Part shown: one piece after another, positions 37,192 to 47,077 of the stretch
How positions within the stretch are numbered: position 1 is the stretch's first letter
Layout: each line of letters begins with the position of its first letter
Origin: Pelagicoccus enzymogenes
GTDB lineage: Bacteria > Verrucomicrobiota > Verrucomicrobiia > Opitutales > Opitutaceae
Reading direction: 5' to 3'
Assembly (NCBI RefSeq): GCF_014803405.1
Contig: NZ_JACYFG010000061.1
Location: 186,001-250,000 of the forward strand
DNA length: 64,000 nucleotides
Notes under the pieces: model-generated
Seen by the model: only the letters and a program-made list of their open reading frames with translations
What the model was told of the DNA's origin: nothing
Database searches by the model: none
Made by a program: the position numbers and the translations under genes

Positions 37192-37815
37192 CTAAGGGCA
37201 TTGAGCCACAAAGTTGGCGTAGAGCTGCAATCCCTTGGCCTGACTCTTCTCCGGGTGGAACTGGCTGGCCATGAGCGAACCTACCGCTACCGAGCTGGCA
37301 AATTCGCCATCGTAGTCGGTGGTGGTCAACGCGATCGAGGGATCTTCCGGCAAGATATGATAGCTGTGCACGAAGTAGAAACGATCCTCTGCGGGGTCGA
37401 GTTCCGCCCAATACGGCGAGCCGGGCTGCACCAGTCTCGCGTGGTTCCACCCCATGTGCGGAATGGTCAAGCCCGGACGCGACTTGAAGCGAACCACCTT
37501 GCCCGGCAACACGCCAAGTCCGGTGACGTCGTCTTCCTCGGAGTGATCGAATAGCGCCTGCAACCCCAGGCATACTCCCATAAAGGGGCGCCCTTCCCTC
37601 ACCCAAGCGTGAATAAGGTCGTCGAACTTTACGGCTTTCAAGCCATCCACGCAGTCGCGCAGCGCTCCCACTCCGGGCAGGATCAAGCCGTCCGCCTCCC
37701 CTACTTCTTCAGGGGTGGCTACAATTCGTGGCTTGGCTCCGATCTTTGCCAGCGCGTTCTCCACGCTGCGAAGATTACCCATACCGTAGTTAATGACCGC
37801 GATGTCTTTGCTCAT
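37192..37815 (-). CDS. hisH: Imidazole glycerol phosphate synthase, glutaminase subunit
   Basis: A 207-residue class I glutamine amidotransferase supplying ammonia to HisF in histidine synthesis. ATG 37815 is chosen since the family begins DIAVINYGMGNLRSVENAL. The nucleophile C82 is in GVCLGLQALF, with H187 and E189 in SQFHPEKSQ; FYFVHSYH is the interface strand. It follows hisB after 71 bases in the same direction. hisF and hisA are not in this window, so HisH must work with a partner encoded elsewhere. Confidence 0.95.
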   Translation of the reverse strand: MSKDIAVINYGMGNLRSVENALAKIGAKPRIVATPEEVGEADGLILPGVGALRDCVDGLKAVKFDDLIHAWVREGRPFMGVCLGLQALFDHSEEDDVTGLGVLPGKVVRFKSRPGLTIPHMGWNHARLVQPGSPYWAELDPAEDRFYFVHSYHILPEDPSIALTTTDYDGEFASSVAVGSLMASQFHPEKSQAKGLQLYANFVAQCP

Positions 37816-37886
37816 GTTTTTTAAGCGGCTTGTCCTGAAGCGATGAGACAATCCCTCCAGCCTTCTCCCTTCAACCGTCAGCCCTT

Positions 37887-38483
37887 CTACAGCATTCCCT
37901 TGGTCGAGGGCAGACGACCTTTCATGCGCGGGTCGATCCGCGAAGCCGCGTCAATCGCGCGGGCCATACACTTGAAGATGCTCTCCACGATGTGGTGCGG
38001 CTCCTCTCCGTACTCGAGTTCGATGTGCAGGTTAGACCCAAGCGTATTCGAAAAGGCGCGACAGAATTCCTTGATCAGGATAATGTTGAAATCTCGAACG
38101 TAGTTGGTTGGCGAAACAACGTTGTACTGCAAGAACGGACGGTTCCCGAGGTCAATCGCTACACGCGTCAAACACTCGTCCATCGGCAGGATGAAGAAGC
38201 CGTAACGAGCAATTCCAGCCTTGTCTCCCAAGGCCTGCTTGAAGAGATCGCCCAAGACGATGCCGACATCCTCGACGGTGTGGTGATAATCCACATCAAT
38301 GTCGCCTTCCGCCTTCACCGTTAGGTCAAACAAACCGTGACCGGCGAAAAGCGTGAGCATGTGATCGAAGAACGGAATGCCAGTATCGACGTTTGCAATA
38401 CCGGTTCCGTCGATTTTCAGCTCCGCTTCGATCGAAGTCTCCTTCGTCGTGCGCTTGAGGGATGCTATGCGTTCTTCAGCCAT
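37887..38483 (-). CDS. hisB: Imidazoleglycerol-phosphate dehydratase
   Basis: A 198-residue manganese-dependent enzyme for the sixth step of histidine synthesis. The family motifs are [20 protein letters not shown] and [12 protein letters not shown], supplying the metal-binding His residues, and a later [18 protein letters not shown]. It is the single-domain form without the fused histidinol-phosphatase. Its start overlaps the end of hisC by 19 bases, showing translational coupling. Confidence 0.96.
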   Translation of the reverse strand: MAEERIASLKRTTKETSIEAELKIDGTGIANVDTGIPFFDHMLTLFAGHGLFDLTVKAEGDIDVDYHHTVEDVGIVLGDLFKQALGDKAGIARYGFFILPMDECLTRVAIDLGNRPFLQYNVVSPTNYVRDFNIILIKEFCRAFSNTLGSNLHIELEYGEEPHHIVESIFKCMARAIDAASRIDPRMKGRLPSTKGML

Positions 38484-39559
38484 TTTTGGATGGTTTCGCT
38501 CACTCGGAGCATTTGATCTTCGTCGCCCACACTGATTCTCAGGAAGGAGTCAGTCAAGGGGCTGGACGGAAAATAGCGGACAAGGATCTTGTTCGCCTTG
38601 AAAAACTCGAAGAGGTCCTGGGCGACCGCTGCTCCACTTTCACCCGCTGCATTCCGCGGCTCCACGAAGAGGAAATTCGATTGGGAGGGGTAGCAGAACC
38701 AACCCAGCTTCTCCCACTCCGCCCGGTAGTAATCGCGCGTGCGGCAGATCTTCGCAGCGACCGCCTTAAGGTAGCTCTGATCCTTCAGAGCGGCAAGTCC
38801 GCCCGCTTGCGAGAGTCGGTTCACGTTATAGCTGTCGCGAACTCGATCGAGGATTTCGACCACTTCCTTATCCGCGAGCGCATAGCCAAGACGCAAGCCT
38901 GCCAAGCCGTAAGACTTCGAAAACGTGCGCGTAACCACTAGGTTGCGATACTTCGCAAGCAGCTCCGTAGCATTCTCCTCGGCGAAGTCTGCGTAGGCCT
39001 CGTCCACAACCACGATTCCATCGAAACCTTCGATCACTCGCGAGAGATCCGCATTCGAAAAGCCAACTCCCGTCGGAGCATTCGGAGAAGTGATGAAGAG
39101 AATCTTGGCCTCGACTTTCTCCAATGCTTCAAACGGCAGCTCCATCGACCGGTCAAAGGGGACCTCTATCGTGCCCGTATCTTGGATACCGCAAAGAACC
39201 GGATACAAGGAATAACTGGGCAACAAATAGCTGGCAGGACTCTCGCTGGCAAAGGCGCGTACCAAGAGGTTTAGAACGTCATCGGAACCATTGCCAAAGA
39301 TTACCTGCTCGGGCGTGACGCCATGAAGCTTAGCCGCTTCCTCGCGCAGCGCTTCGCTGCGCGGATCCGGATAGAGACGCAGGACATCTCCCATGGCTGC
39401 TTTAAGGGCCGCCTCCACCGCGGGACTGGGAGGATAAGGGTTTTCGTTGGTATTGATCTTAACCCAGCCATCGCCCTTGGGCTGAAAGCCAGGAGTATAG
39501 CCGTGCATTTTTTGGATATGCGGCAAGGCGTATCCAAAAGGTGAATTCGCCGCGCTCAT
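38465..39559 (-). CDS. hisC: Histidinol-phosphate aminotransferase
   Basis: A 364-residue PLP-dependent class I/II aminotransferase. The PLP lysine is K215 in [25 protein letters not shown] near residue 40 and TSPNAPTG at about 158-165 are substrate and cofactor contacts. It converts imidazole-acetol phosphate and glutamate into histidinol phosphate. Its ATG overlaps the hisD stop codon by four bases, and its 3' end overlaps hisB, so hisD-hisC-hisB is one coupled operon. Confidence 0.95.
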   Translation of the reverse strand: MSAANSPFGYALPHIQKMHGYTPGFQPKGDGWVKINTNENPYPPSPAVEAALKAAMGDVLRLYPDPRSEALREEAAKLHGVTPEQVIFGNGSDDVLNLLVRAFASESPASYLLPSYSLYPVLCGIQDTGTIEVPFDRSMELPFEALEKVEAKILFITSPNAPTGVGFSNADLSRVIEGFDGIVVVDEAYADFAEENATELLAKYRNLVVTRTFSKSYGLAGLRLGYALADKEVVEILDRVRDSYNVNRLSQAGGLAALKDQSYLKAVAAKICRTRDYYRAEWEKLGWFCYPSQSNFLFVEPRNAAGESGAAVAQDLFEFFKANKILVRYFPSSPLTDSFLRISVGDEDQMLRVSETIQKWLKNA

Positions 39560-40851
39560 CCCTCTTTCTCCAGTCGCGAGCTGACGGAACGACCGTGCGC
39601 CGCCAAGCCTTCCATGCGAGCAAAGGCATCGACGGTAGAAGCCGCCTTTCGCAAAGCTGACTTCGAGTAGCGAACAAGGCTAGAGCGACGCATGAAGTCG
39701 CTTATCTGCAAACCGCTGAAATGGCGCCCGGAACGGCCTGTCGGCAATTCATGGCTGGGGCCTGCGACAAAGTCTCCCAGAGCCGTAGCAGACCAGGCTC
39801 CCTGCATGACAGCTCCAGCTGTGGTGATCGACTTGATCAGCTTGTTGAACTGTTTCGGATCGACCTCGAGTTCCATGTGCTCAGGCGCGACGTAGTTCGC
39901 AACTGAGGCCGCTTCATCGTAGTCTTTAACCACGACCGAGAAGAATCCGTCCTTTAAGACGGACTTGATCGCATCCTTGCGCGGCAAGCTCTTGAGTTGC
40001 TCGCGAATAGCAGCACGAATCGCCTTAGTCTTCTCCTTGGAAAGGCTTACCAGGAAAATCTTTTCGCGGCCGGAACCGTGCTCGGCTTGAGCAAGCAGAT
40101 CGGAGGCAACGAAGTCCGCGTCGGCGTGGTCGTCAGCAATCACCAGCAATTCGCTGGGGCCGGGCAGCAAGTCGACCCCGATCGTCCCATAGGCCTGGCG
40201 TTTGGCTTCCACCACGAAAGCGTTTCCCGGACCGTAAACCTTGAGCACTGGCTTGATTGACTCCGTTCCAAATGCAGCCGCGCCGATCGCCATGATACCG
40301 CCAAAACGATAGGCTTCAGTAACACCAGAAAAGTACATGGCGGCCAGACAGCCATCGTTGACCTGTCCGTCTCGCCCACAAGGCGTGAAGGCTACGATCT
40401 CCTCTACGCCGGCCAACTTGGCGAGAGCAGCCGTCATCACAACCGTCGAAACGAGGTCGCGCGGAATGTAGAGACCCACTCTTTCGAGCGGGTAGAAGCG
40501 TTCGCCGATGGTCGCACCATGAGCGTTCTTGGCAGTCCAAGACTGCGGCAAAGCGTGCTTGTGAAACTCGGTGACAGATGCCACCGCATCCTTGATCGCT
40601 TGGACGTCGCCCTTGGGCAAACGTCGCACCGCGGCCTTCATCTCGTCGCGGCTGATGGGGAAGGATTCAGGAGAGAGCGTAACCTTGTCGATTCGCTCGA
40701 GAGCCTTCGCTATGCCGGCATCTCCCTGCTCCCGGACTTCGCCGAGCACCGAGGAAACCGTATCCACAATCGACTGAGGAACCTCAGCTGATTTGCAGAA
40801 AGCGGAAAGCTTATCCCAAAAGGTACGTGAACTGTAGGCCAAGTCTGCCAT
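39556..40851 (-). CDS. hisD: Histidinol dehydrogenase
   Basis: A 431-residue zinc-dependent enzyme for the last two steps of histidine synthesis. I prefer ATG 40851; an ATG twelve codons upstream at 40887 is also possible. The signature KEAKRQAYGTIGVDLLPGPSE-type region reads VDLLPGPSELLVIADDHADA, and the active-site stretch GPSHELPTGRSGRHFSGLQ carries a zinc-binding His. It opens the hisDCB operon. A LolA-like gene ends 18-54 bases upstream of it, depending on the start used, and may share the transcript. Confidence 0.95.
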   Translation of the reverse strand: MADLAYSSRTFWDKLSAFCKSAEVPQSIVDTVSSVLGEVREQGDAGIAKALERIDKVTLSPESFPISRDEMKAAVRRLPKGDVQAIKDAVASVTEFHKHALPQSWTAKNAHGATIGERFYPLERVGLYIPRDLVSTVVMTAALAKLAGVEEIVAFTPCGRDGQVNDGCLAAMYFSGVTEAYRFGGIMAIGAAAFGTESIKPVLKVYGPGNAFVVEAKRQAYGTIGVDLLPGPSELLVIADDHADADFVASDLLAQAEHGSGREKIFLVSLSKEKTKAIRAAIREQLKSLPRKDAIKSVLKDGFFSVVVKDYDEAASVANYVAPEHMELEVDPKQFNKLIKSITTAGAVMQGAWSATALGDFVAGPSHELPTGRSGRHFSGLQISDFMRRSSLVRYSKSALRKAASTVDAFARMEGLAAHGRSVSSRLEKEG

Positions 40852-40905
40852 GGCGACACTTTTGCTATGCGCCTTCACGCATGGCAAAGAGAAAGTTGCG
40901 TTCCC

Positions 40906-41682
40906 CTACTCTCCAACTTGCGGGACTCTGAAGCGCTGCAAATCCACCTCGAGGTTCACTTCCGCCTTGGAGTAGGAAATCTCCATCGTCGATTCCCCGT
41001 ATTGCGAAACGTAAGTCACTAGGACCTTCTTGGGAAAACGAACTCCGTCGACTTCGATATCTCCCTCGTAGGTAAACACCATCCCTTTCGAGCTTTGCAT
41101 GAACATCACTCGCCCGGTCTCCGGGTTGAAATAGCGGCGAAACCAAATCCCATCGCTGTAGACGTAGTTGAGGATGACGGCTTGCTTTCCACGAACCTTT
41201 CCCTTGCCAACGAACTCGATGCGGCCGTTGCGCGTTTTCGGAGCCTTCAAGAATCCAAGGCTGTCAGAGATGGTTGCCTCCAAGTTGCGCAACTCTTCGA
41301 CGTCGTAGAAACTTAAGGTGTACGCGCCCGGCTCACGAAAGTTCTCCAGCTTTCTCCAAGCGCCGGTGGGAGCAAGCGTGGAAGTTTCACGGATACCACC
41401 GATGGAGGATATAAACTGGTAATATCCGGGCTTCTTCATCACCGACTCTACCGTCCCTGACATGCCGCCCGGCTGAACGAGCACCCCTTCGAAACGAACC
41501 GACTGAATGGCATTGAGCTTCGCATCGCCCCCCATGTACTCACGCCCAAGCGCCACCGTTTCCTTTATGATCTTTTCTTTTTCTGCGTCGGATAATTCCG
41601 AGGCTTTCTGGGCAAACGCGTTGCTGGAGAGGATTAGTAGAGTCGCGAAAAAAGCGACGGACTTGGGGAAGATACGATTCAT
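40906..41682 (-). CDS. Secreted LolA-like (outer-membrane lipoprotein-sorting fold) protein
   Basis: A 258-residue protein with a signal peptide (FFATLLILSSNAFAQ, cut near residue 24). The mature part resembles the LolA/LolB-like unclosed beta-barrel seen in lipoprotein carriers and sorting proteins: KLNAIQSVRFEGVLVQ, then strand pairs PGYYQFISSIGG, RGKQAVILNYVYSDG, VMFMQSSKGMVFTYEGD and FPKKVLVTYVSQYGE. The pattern is the broad 'outer membrane lipoprotein-sorting' type rather than classical LolA. It is followed closely by hisD. Ligand and partner are unknown. Confidence 0.68.
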   Translation of the reverse strand: MNRIFPKSVAFFATLLILSSNAFAQKASELSDAEKEKIIKETVALGREYMGGDAKLNAIQSVRFEGVLVQPGGMSGTVESVMKKPGYYQFISSIGGIRETSTLAPTGAWRKLENFREPGAYTLSFYDVEELRNLEATISDSLGFLKAPKTRNGRIEFVGKGKVRGKQAVILNYVYSDGIWFRRYFNPETGRVMFMQSSKGMVFTYEGDIEVDGVRFPKKVLVTYVSQYGESTMEISYSKAEVNLEVDLQRFRVPQVGE

Positions 41683-41775
41683 ATCAGGTAACGGGGCTGT
41701 AATTCTGTGGATGGAAAAACGGAGCAGGATCTCTCCCGCCCCGCAAAAGTCTATAGTAGTTTGGAAGCGGATACG

Positions 41776-43317
41776 CTATTCCCACTCGATGGTGCCGGGA
41801 GGCTTCGAGCTTAGGTCGTAAACGACGCGATTGACACCCTCAACTTCGTTGATGATACGCGTTGAGACGCGCTGCAGCACTTCGTACGGGACACGCGACC
41901 AGTCAGCGGTCATCGCATCCTTACTTTCGACGATCCGAAGGGCGATTACATTGTCATAGGTACGCTCGTCTCCCATCACCCCTACCGTGCGAACCGGCAG
42001 GAAGACGCAGAAGGACTGCCAAACCTTGTAGTAAAGTTCGGATTCCATCATCTCTTCGTGCAGCACCGCGTCCGCCTTGCGCAAGATGTCTAGATTACGC
42101 TTGTTGATTTCTCCCAAAACGCGCACGCCCAAGCCAGGGCCTGGGAAAGGCTGACGCCAGACAACTTCCTTAGGCAAACCAAGTGCCGTTCCAAGAGCGC
42201 GTACTTCGTCCTTGAAGAGCTCGCGGAGCGGCTCGAGCAGCTTAAACTTCATGCTCTTCGGCAAACCACCCACGTTGTGATGGCTCTTGATCGTCGCAGC
42301 AGGATTTCCATCGATCGAGATGCTTTCGATCACGTCAGGATACAGCGTTCCCTGCGCGAGAAACTTGGCGTCGCCTATACGCTTAAGCGAATCTTGGAAG
42401 ACTTTGACAAAGGTCTTACCGATGATCTTACGCTTCTTTTCAGGATCCGTCACCCCTTTCAATGCAGCCAAGAACTTGGAGCCAGCCCGCGCGACGCGAA
42501 CATCCATGTTGAAGTTCCGCTTGTAGAGATCGACCACCAACTCTCGCTCGTGCAAGCGAAGCAACCCGTTATCGACAAAGACGCAAGTCAACTGACGACC
42601 AATGGCCTTGTGTATCAGGGCAGCCGCTACGGACGAATCCACGCCACCACTCAAACCGAGCAATACGCGATCCTTACCAACGATCTTGCGAATATTCTCG
42701 ATCGACTCCCGGGCCAGGTCAGCCATTGACCAGTCTCCCTTGCAACCGCAAATCTTGCGCAGGAAGTTCTCGAGGATATTGATACCGCCTTCGGAATGGT
42801 CCACTTCCGGGTGGAATTGGATACCGTAAATCTTTCGCTTCTCGTCAGAAATGGCGGCGAAACTGGAGTTCTCCGTCGAAGCGATCGCCGAGAAGCCGGT
42901 AGGCAACTTAGCCAAGCGGTCCCCGTGCGAATTCCAAACCCGAAGCTTGTTGGGCAAGCCACGGAAGAGGCTTCCCTTGCGCGAGACGGTCAAAGTTCCA
43001 TGTCCATATTCACGCTCCTTGCTTTTCTCCACCTTTCCGTCGAGCAAATGAGCAATCAGCTGAACGCCATAACAGATACCAAGTACGGGAACTCCAATCG
43101 AGAAGATCTTCTTGTCGGCCTGAGGCGAATTCGGAGCGAGTACGCTGGATGGACCGCCAGAGAGGATAACTCCAATCACGCCGTCCTTCTGCAACTGCTT
43201 AGCGGAAGTCTTATAGGAGTAGATCTTCGAGTATACATTGCATTCGCGAATGCGACGGGCGATTACCTGGGTGTATTGTGATCCGAAATCGAGTACCGCT
43301 ATGGTCTGGTGCTTCAT
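41776..43317 (-). CDS. guaA: GMP synthase (glutamine-hydrolysing)
   Basis: A 513-residue enzyme amidating XMP to GMP. The N-terminal glutaminase has C82 in LGICYGVQL and H169/E171 in FHPEVDH. The ATP-pyrophosphatase domain starts with the P-loop [15 protein letters not shown] (residues 219-233), and the C-terminal dimerisation domain ends in the family hallmark KPPGTIEWE. It is cytoplasmic, between the LolA-like gene and a small zinc-ribbon gene. No clear terminator follows. Confidence 0.97.
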   Translation of the reverse strand: MKHQTIAVLDFGSQYTQVIARRIRECNVYSKIYSYKTSAKQLQKDGVIGVILSGGPSSVLAPNSPQADKKIFSIGVPVLGICYGVQLIAHLLDGKVEKSKEREYGHGTLTVSRKGSLFRGLPNKLRVWNSHGDRLAKLPTGFSAIASTENSSFAAISDEKRKIYGIQFHPEVDHSEGGINILENFLRKICGCKGDWSMADLARESIENIRKIVGKDRVLLGLSGGVDSSVAAALIHKAIGRQLTCVFVDNGLLRLHERELVVDLYKRNFNMDVRVARAGSKFLAALKGVTDPEKKRKIIGKTFVKVFQDSLKRIGDAKFLAQGTLYPDVIESISIDGNPAATIKSHHNVGGLPKSMKFKLLEPLRELFKDEVRALGTALGLPKEVVWRQPFPGPGLGVRVLGEINKRNLDILRKADAVLHEEMMESELYYKVWQSFCVFLPVRTVGVMGDERTYDNVIALRIVESKDAMTADWSRVPYEVLQRVSTRIINEVEGVNRVVYDLSSKPPGTIEWE

Positions 43318-43383
43318 GGTAAAGGTTAGGATTAAAGATACTGGCGGGGGCGCTTGTCACTCGTATTCAGCGGGCGCCTCAAG

Positions 43384-43617
43384 TTAAAAGGACAGTTCGA
43401 AGTTGTTGTATCCGCATTTTGGACATTGCTGCCCATCGGACACGTCTTTCTTGCGAATCGAATACAACTCGCCGCACTTCACGCAGTGAAAGACGCGGCG
43501 CTTGCGTCTGATATCGAACACTCTTTTCTCCCTCTTCTCATAATAGAACCACAGGCTGGCGATCGCGATCAGCGCAGAACCAGTGTAGAGTATGAGAAAC
43601 CAAGTGAAGGGATGCAC
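43384..43617 (-). CDS. Small membrane-anchored zinc-ribbon protein
   Basis: A 77-residue protein with a GTG start, a single N-terminal transmembrane helix (FTWFLILYTGSALIAIASLW), a basic patch (EKREKRVFDIRRKRR) and a four-cysteine zinc ribbon, CVKCGELY and CPKCG separated by 16 residues. No family is recognised beyond the ribbon. It sits between guaA and the end of the ribosomal cluster, upstream of guaA on the same strand. Confidence 0.65.
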   Translation of the reverse strand: MHPFTWFLILYTGSALIAIASLWFYYEKREKRVFDIRRKRRVFHCVKCGELYSIRKKDVSDGQQCPKCGYNNFELSF

Positions 43618-43640
43618 GAAAGTGTTAGGTTTTTAAAACG

Positions 43641-43671
43641 CGAAAATGCGTTCTTCGCGGAAGAACGCATT
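43641..43671 (-). terminator. Terminator at the end of the ribosomal protein cluster
   Basis: A perfect 11-bp stem (arms 43645-43655 and 43661-43671) with a 5-base loop lies 38 bases past the rplQ stop codon. The minus-strand tail begins TTTT, with another T-run some bases later. It ends the long rpsL-to-rplQ cluster. Confidence 0.82.
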
Positions 43672-43709
43672 CTCAGGAAATAGGAAAGATTAGAATTTGG
43701 GAGGAGGCC

Positions 43710-44231
43710 TTACTTGGCTTCTTCTTCCTTCTTGGTCTCTTCTGCCGCTGGAGCTTCCGCTTCGGCTGCTGGAGCTTCTTCGGCTGAAGCTTCCGCTTCA
43801 GGAGCCGCTTCCTCAGCTGCTGGCTTTTCAGCCTTCTTAGCCTTAGGCTTGTTCTTCTTGCCGTAGCCTTCGTCGTCAGCGTCGATAAGCTCGATCAAAG
43901 CCATTTCAGCGGCGTCGCCACGGCGTGTGCCGATCTTGTAAATACGAGTGTAGCCACCGTTGCGATCCTTGAACTGCTCAACCTTTTCTTCGAACAACTC
44001 ATGTACGACGTCTACGTCGCGAACGCGAGAGATCGCAATGCGGCGGTCATGCAGGGAGCCCTTCTTGGCAAGAGTAATGACCTTCTCTACGAATGGACGG
44101 AGCGCCTTTGCCTTCTTGAGGGTCGTCTTGATGCGGCCGCGCTGGATGAGCGCTGTTGAAAGATTGGCGAGGAGAGCTTCGCGGTGCTCCTTCTTTACGC
44201 CGAGTTGATTACGATGCTTGCGGTGACGCAT
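43710..44231 (-). CDS. rplQ: 50S ribosomal protein L17 with acidic C-terminal tail
   Basis: A 173-residue protein whose first ~120 residues are normal L17 (MRHRKHRNQLGVKKEHREAL, GRIKTTLKKAKALRPFVEK, TRIYKIGTRRGDAAEMALIE). The usual length is about 116-130. The remaining ~50 residues are a Lys-Ala-Glu repeat-like tail (KKNKPKAKKAEKPAAEEAAP, then Glu/Ala to the end). L17 binds 23S rRNA near the exit tunnel. It is the last gene of the alpha-type operon, 24 bases after rpoA. Confidence 0.95.
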   Translation of the reverse strand: MRHRKHRNQLGVKKEHREALLANLSTALIQRGRIKTTLKKAKALRPFVEKVITLAKKGSLHDRRIAISRVRDVDVVHELFEEKVEQFKDRNGGYTRIYKIGTRRGDAAEMALIELIDADDEGYGKKNKPKAKKAEKPAAEEAAPEAEASAEEAPAAEAEAPAAEETKKEEEAK

Positions 44232-44255
44232 GGCTGTCTGAGTGTAAGGTTACGT

Positions 44256-45257
44256 TTAGAGCTCCTTCTTGTTATCGAGGAGGCGTTCGTCAAATTTCAT
44301 GCCAAGCGAGAGACCGAGGGACTCGAGCTTGTCTTTGATTTCATTGAGAGACTTCTTACCGAAGTTGCGGTACTTGAGCATCTCTTGTTCGCTCTTCATC
44401 GCGAGCTCACCAACGGTGGTGATATTCGCGTTGTTGAGGCAGTTCGCGGCGCGAACGGAAAGTTCGATTTCGTTGACGCTCATGTTGAGCAGCTTGCGGA
44501 GCTTGTTTTGCTCTTCGCTGACTTCGCCACCTTCGTCTTCGAACTCGTAGTTCTCGTCTGAAACGTTGTCGAAGACATCGAGGTGATGCTTCAGGATCGC
44601 ACCTGCTTGCTTGAGAGCGTCGTCAGGCGTGATACGTCCATCGGTCCACACTTCCAGAAGAAGCTTGTCGTAATCGGTGATCTGACCGACACGAGTCGCT
44701 TCAACCGCGTACTTGACCAAGCTGACTGGGGAGAAGAGCGAGTCGATCGCGATCACTCCGATCGGATCTTCTTCGTCCTTGTTCTCGTCGCCTGGGCAAT
44801 ATCCGCGACCCACCTTGACTTCCAACTCAGCCGTAAATGGCATTTCGCGGTCGAGCGTGCAGATGATCTGGTCCGGATTGACGATTTCCACGTTGGAATC
44901 CGGTTGGATGTCCGCAGCGGTAATCGCACCCGAGCGATTGGTGTTGATCATCAACTTTACGCCTTCTCGCTTGTGGCAAACCAGAAGAACCTTCTTCAGG
45001 TTGAGAACGATATCGGTGATGTCCTCAACGATACCGTCCACACTCTGAAACTCGTGGCTAACCCCTTCGATCTTAACCGAAGCGATTGCTGCGCCCTCGA
45101 TCGAGCTGAGGAGGACGCGACGCAGCGAATTGCCAATGGTATGCCCATAACCCGCTTCAAAGGGTTCAGCATGGAACATCGCATAAGTGGAAGAGGAGCC
45201 CTCTTCTACTTTAACAAGGCGGTTTGGCAGTTCGAACTTTCCAATACGTTTCGGCAT
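44256..45257 (-). CDS. rpoA: DNA-directed RNA polymerase subunit alpha
   Basis: A 333-residue subunit with the N-terminal assembly domain (EPFEAGYGHTIGNSLRRVLL, the dimer-forming signature) and the C-terminal domain that contacts promoter UP elements and activators (VRAANCLNNANITTVGELA, RNFGKKSLNEIKDKLESLGL). The linker around residue 235-250 is acidic (YEFEDEGGEVSEEQ). It lies between rpsD and rplQ in the standard alpha-operon order. Confidence 0.97.
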   Translation of the reverse strand: MPKRIGKFELPNRLVKVEEGSSSTYAMFHAEPFEAGYGHTIGNSLRRVLLSSIEGAAIASVKIEGVSHEFQSVDGIVEDITDIVLNLKKVLLVCHKREGVKLMINTNRSGAITAADIQPDSNVEIVNPDQIICTLDREMPFTAELEVKVGRGYCPGDENKDEEDPIGVIAIDSLFSPVSLVKYAVEATRVGQITDYDKLLLEVWTDGRITPDDALKQAGAILKHHLDVFDNVSDENYEFEDEGGEVSEEQNKLRKLLNMSVNEIELSVRAANCLNNANITTVGELAMKSEQEMLKYRNFGKKSLNEIKDKLESLGLSLGMKFDERLLDNKKEL

Positions 45258-45331
45258 GTTGCGTTATGGGCTACGGATGGGCTTAAAATTAGTTGGTCGG
45301 AGTGAAAATAATGGGATGAGTACAGTCGCGA

Positions 45332-45943
45332 TTAGAAGCGGCTGTAGAACTCAACGATCAGCTGCTCGTTGATGCTTGGCTCGAGCTCTTCGCGAGTTGG
45401 CTCACGATTAACGACGCCACGGAATGCTTCGTCTTGACGCGTCATCCAATCAGGAACGTTGCGCATGCGGTTAGCCTCCATGTTGCGAGTAGCCAGCTGG
45501 CGGGAAGAGGTCGCGTTACGAACTTCGATCTCGTCGCCCACCTTTACTTGATAGCTGGGGATATCGACCTTCTTGCCGTTCACGCAGATATGTCCGTGGT
45601 TCACGAACTGACGAGCGGCCTTACGAGTCTTGGTGAAACCGAGGTCGTAAACGATACTGTCGAGCCGTGTCTCGAGGAGTTGCAGGAAGATAGTACCTGT
45701 AACGCCACGAGTTGCCTTTGCCTTGTCGAACGTACGGCGAAACTGCTTCTCCATCAGGCCGTACATGAAGCGAAGCTTTTGCTTCTCGCCGAGACCGATA
45801 GAGTACTCGGACTGCTTGCGACGGAGACGTGGTCCGTGCTGGCCAGGTGGGTAGTTGCGCTTTTCGAGAGACTTGGATGAGCCGAAAATGGGCTGTCCGA
45901 AACGTCGGCTGATCTTGGTAGTTGGTCCGGTATAGCGAGCCAT
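45332..45943 (-). CDS. rpsD: 30S ribosomal protein S4
   Basis: A 203-residue protein with the S4 N-terminal domain (MARYTGPTTKISRRFGQPIF, YPPGQHGPRLRRKQSEYSIG) and the RNA-binding S4 domain (RLDSIVYDLGFTKTRKAARQ, FVNHGHICVNGKKVDIPSY). It has no zinc-binding cysteines in the N-terminal region, so it is the Cys-free form. S4 initiates 30S assembly and is a translational repressor of the alpha operon in well-studied bacteria. Confidence 0.97.
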   Translation of the reverse strand: MARYTGPTTKISRRFGQPIFGSSKSLEKRNYPPGQHGPRLRRKQSEYSIGLGEKQKLRFMYGLMEKQFRRTFDKAKATRGVTGTIFLQLLETRLDSIVYDLGFTKTRKAARQFVNHGHICVNGKKVDIPSYQVKVGDEIEVRNATSSRQLATRNMEANRMRNVPDWMTRQDEAFRGVVNREPTREELEPSINEQLIVEFYSRF

Positions 45944-45987
45944 GATCTTCTTAAATTTGAGAGTTCAGAGTTATCAGCGATCCGCGA

Positions 45988-46518
45988 CTAGACGCGACGA
46001 CGCTTAGGAGGACGGCAGCCGTTGTGAGGGATGGGTGTCGTGTCAGTGATCGAGGAGATCTCGAGACCGAGCGTTTGGAACGCGCGAATCGCGGAGTCAC
46101 GACCCATTCCAGGTCCCTTGACTTCGATCATTACTTCCTTCAAACCGTGCGCCATCGCCGCCTTAGCAGCGTTTTGGGTGACGATCTGGGCAGCGTAAGC
46201 AGTGGACTTACGGGAACCACGAAAATTCATTTTACCAGCGCTGGCCCAAGAGATGGTGTTCCCCTTGAGGTCCGTAATGGTTACGATGGTATTGTTGAAT
46301 GTGGCGCTGACCTTCGCGATGCCGGTAGTAATATTCTTACTACCCTTGGCCTTGCGAATCTTGAGCTCGCCGATCTCTTCCTTGAGGAGATCCTGAGCCG
46401 TTGGTTGCTTCTTGACACCACCAATGAGCTCTTCTTCGACAGGAGCTTCCGCCTCTGCACCTTCGGCAGCGACGTCCTTCGCTTCTTCTTCTTCAGCTTT
46501 TACTTGTTCTTCAGACAT
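45988..46518 (-). CDS. rpsK: 30S ribosomal protein S11 with acidic N-terminal extension
   Basis: A 176-residue protein; residues from about 55 on are typical S11 ([40 protein letters not shown], and the C-terminus [16 protein letters not shown]). S11 is usually near 129 residues, so about 47 extra residues stand in front: [20 protein letters not shown], continuing Glu/Ala-rich to about residue 32, then [12 protein letters not shown]. The ATG 46518 is the first in frame and is 16 bases after the rpsM stop, so the extension is likely translated. Confidence 0.95.
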   Translation of the reverse strand: MSEEQVKAEEEEAKDVAAEGAEAEAPVEEELIGGVKKQPTAQDLLKEEIGELKIRKAKGSKNITTGIAKVSATFNNTIVTITDLKGNTISWASAGKMNFRGSRKSTAYAAQIVTQNAAKAAMAHGLKEVMIEVKGPGMGRDSAIRAFQTLGLEISSITDTTPIPHNGCRPPKRRRV

Positions 46519-46534
46519 GACGTGATGTTCCTAA

Positions 46535-46906
46535 TTATTTACGGAGCGAGCCCTGTGTCTTAACCTTGCCCTTGCGAGTACGAGCGTTCGTCTTGGTGCG
46601 TTGGCCGCGAACGGGCAAACCACGACGATGACGCAATCCACGGTAGCAGTTGATCGCCTGCAAGCGCTTCATGTTTCCGGTAAGCTCGCGACGGAGGTCA
46701 CCTTCCACAACGTAATGAAGCTCTTGGATCTTGCTCATGATGGCATTGATCTGCTCCTCGTTCAGTTCCTTCGCACGCATGTCTGGATCGATTCCAGTTT
46801 CCGCGAGGATCGTCTTTGAACGTGTTGGTCCGATACCGTAAATGTAACGGAGAGAATATTCGAGCTTCTTATTAGCTGGAATGTCAACGCCTAGGATACG
46901 TGGCAT
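46535..46906 (-). CDS. rpsM: 30S ribosomal protein S13
   Basis: A 123-residue protein of normal length, starting [20 protein letters not shown] and containing [20 protein letters not shown] and the C-terminal [21 protein letters not shown]13 contacts tRNA and the large subunit at the intersubunit bridge. It opens the alpha-type group, 171 bases after secY, a gap in which rpmJ/infA are often encoded but are not seen here. Confidence 0.97.
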   Translation of the reverse strand: MPRILGVDIPANKKLEYSLRYIYGIGPTRSKTILAETGIDPDMRAKELNEEQINAIMSKIQELHYVVEGDLRRELTGNMKRLQAINCYRGLRHRRGLPVRGQRTKTNARTRKGKVKTQGSLRK

Positions 46907-47077
46907 AGTGTTCTAGCAAGTTATTGGTTTAAAAGTATTTGTGAAGAAGTGCCGTCGAAGCGAAAACGCTCCGGATTTGGCTATATCGCGGCGAAGGTTG
47001 AGCCAATTAAACGCGCAGGTTCTCTGCGATGAGAAAAAGGAGCAAGGAGATGGCCCTTCAGGCCACGAAAGTAAAGT

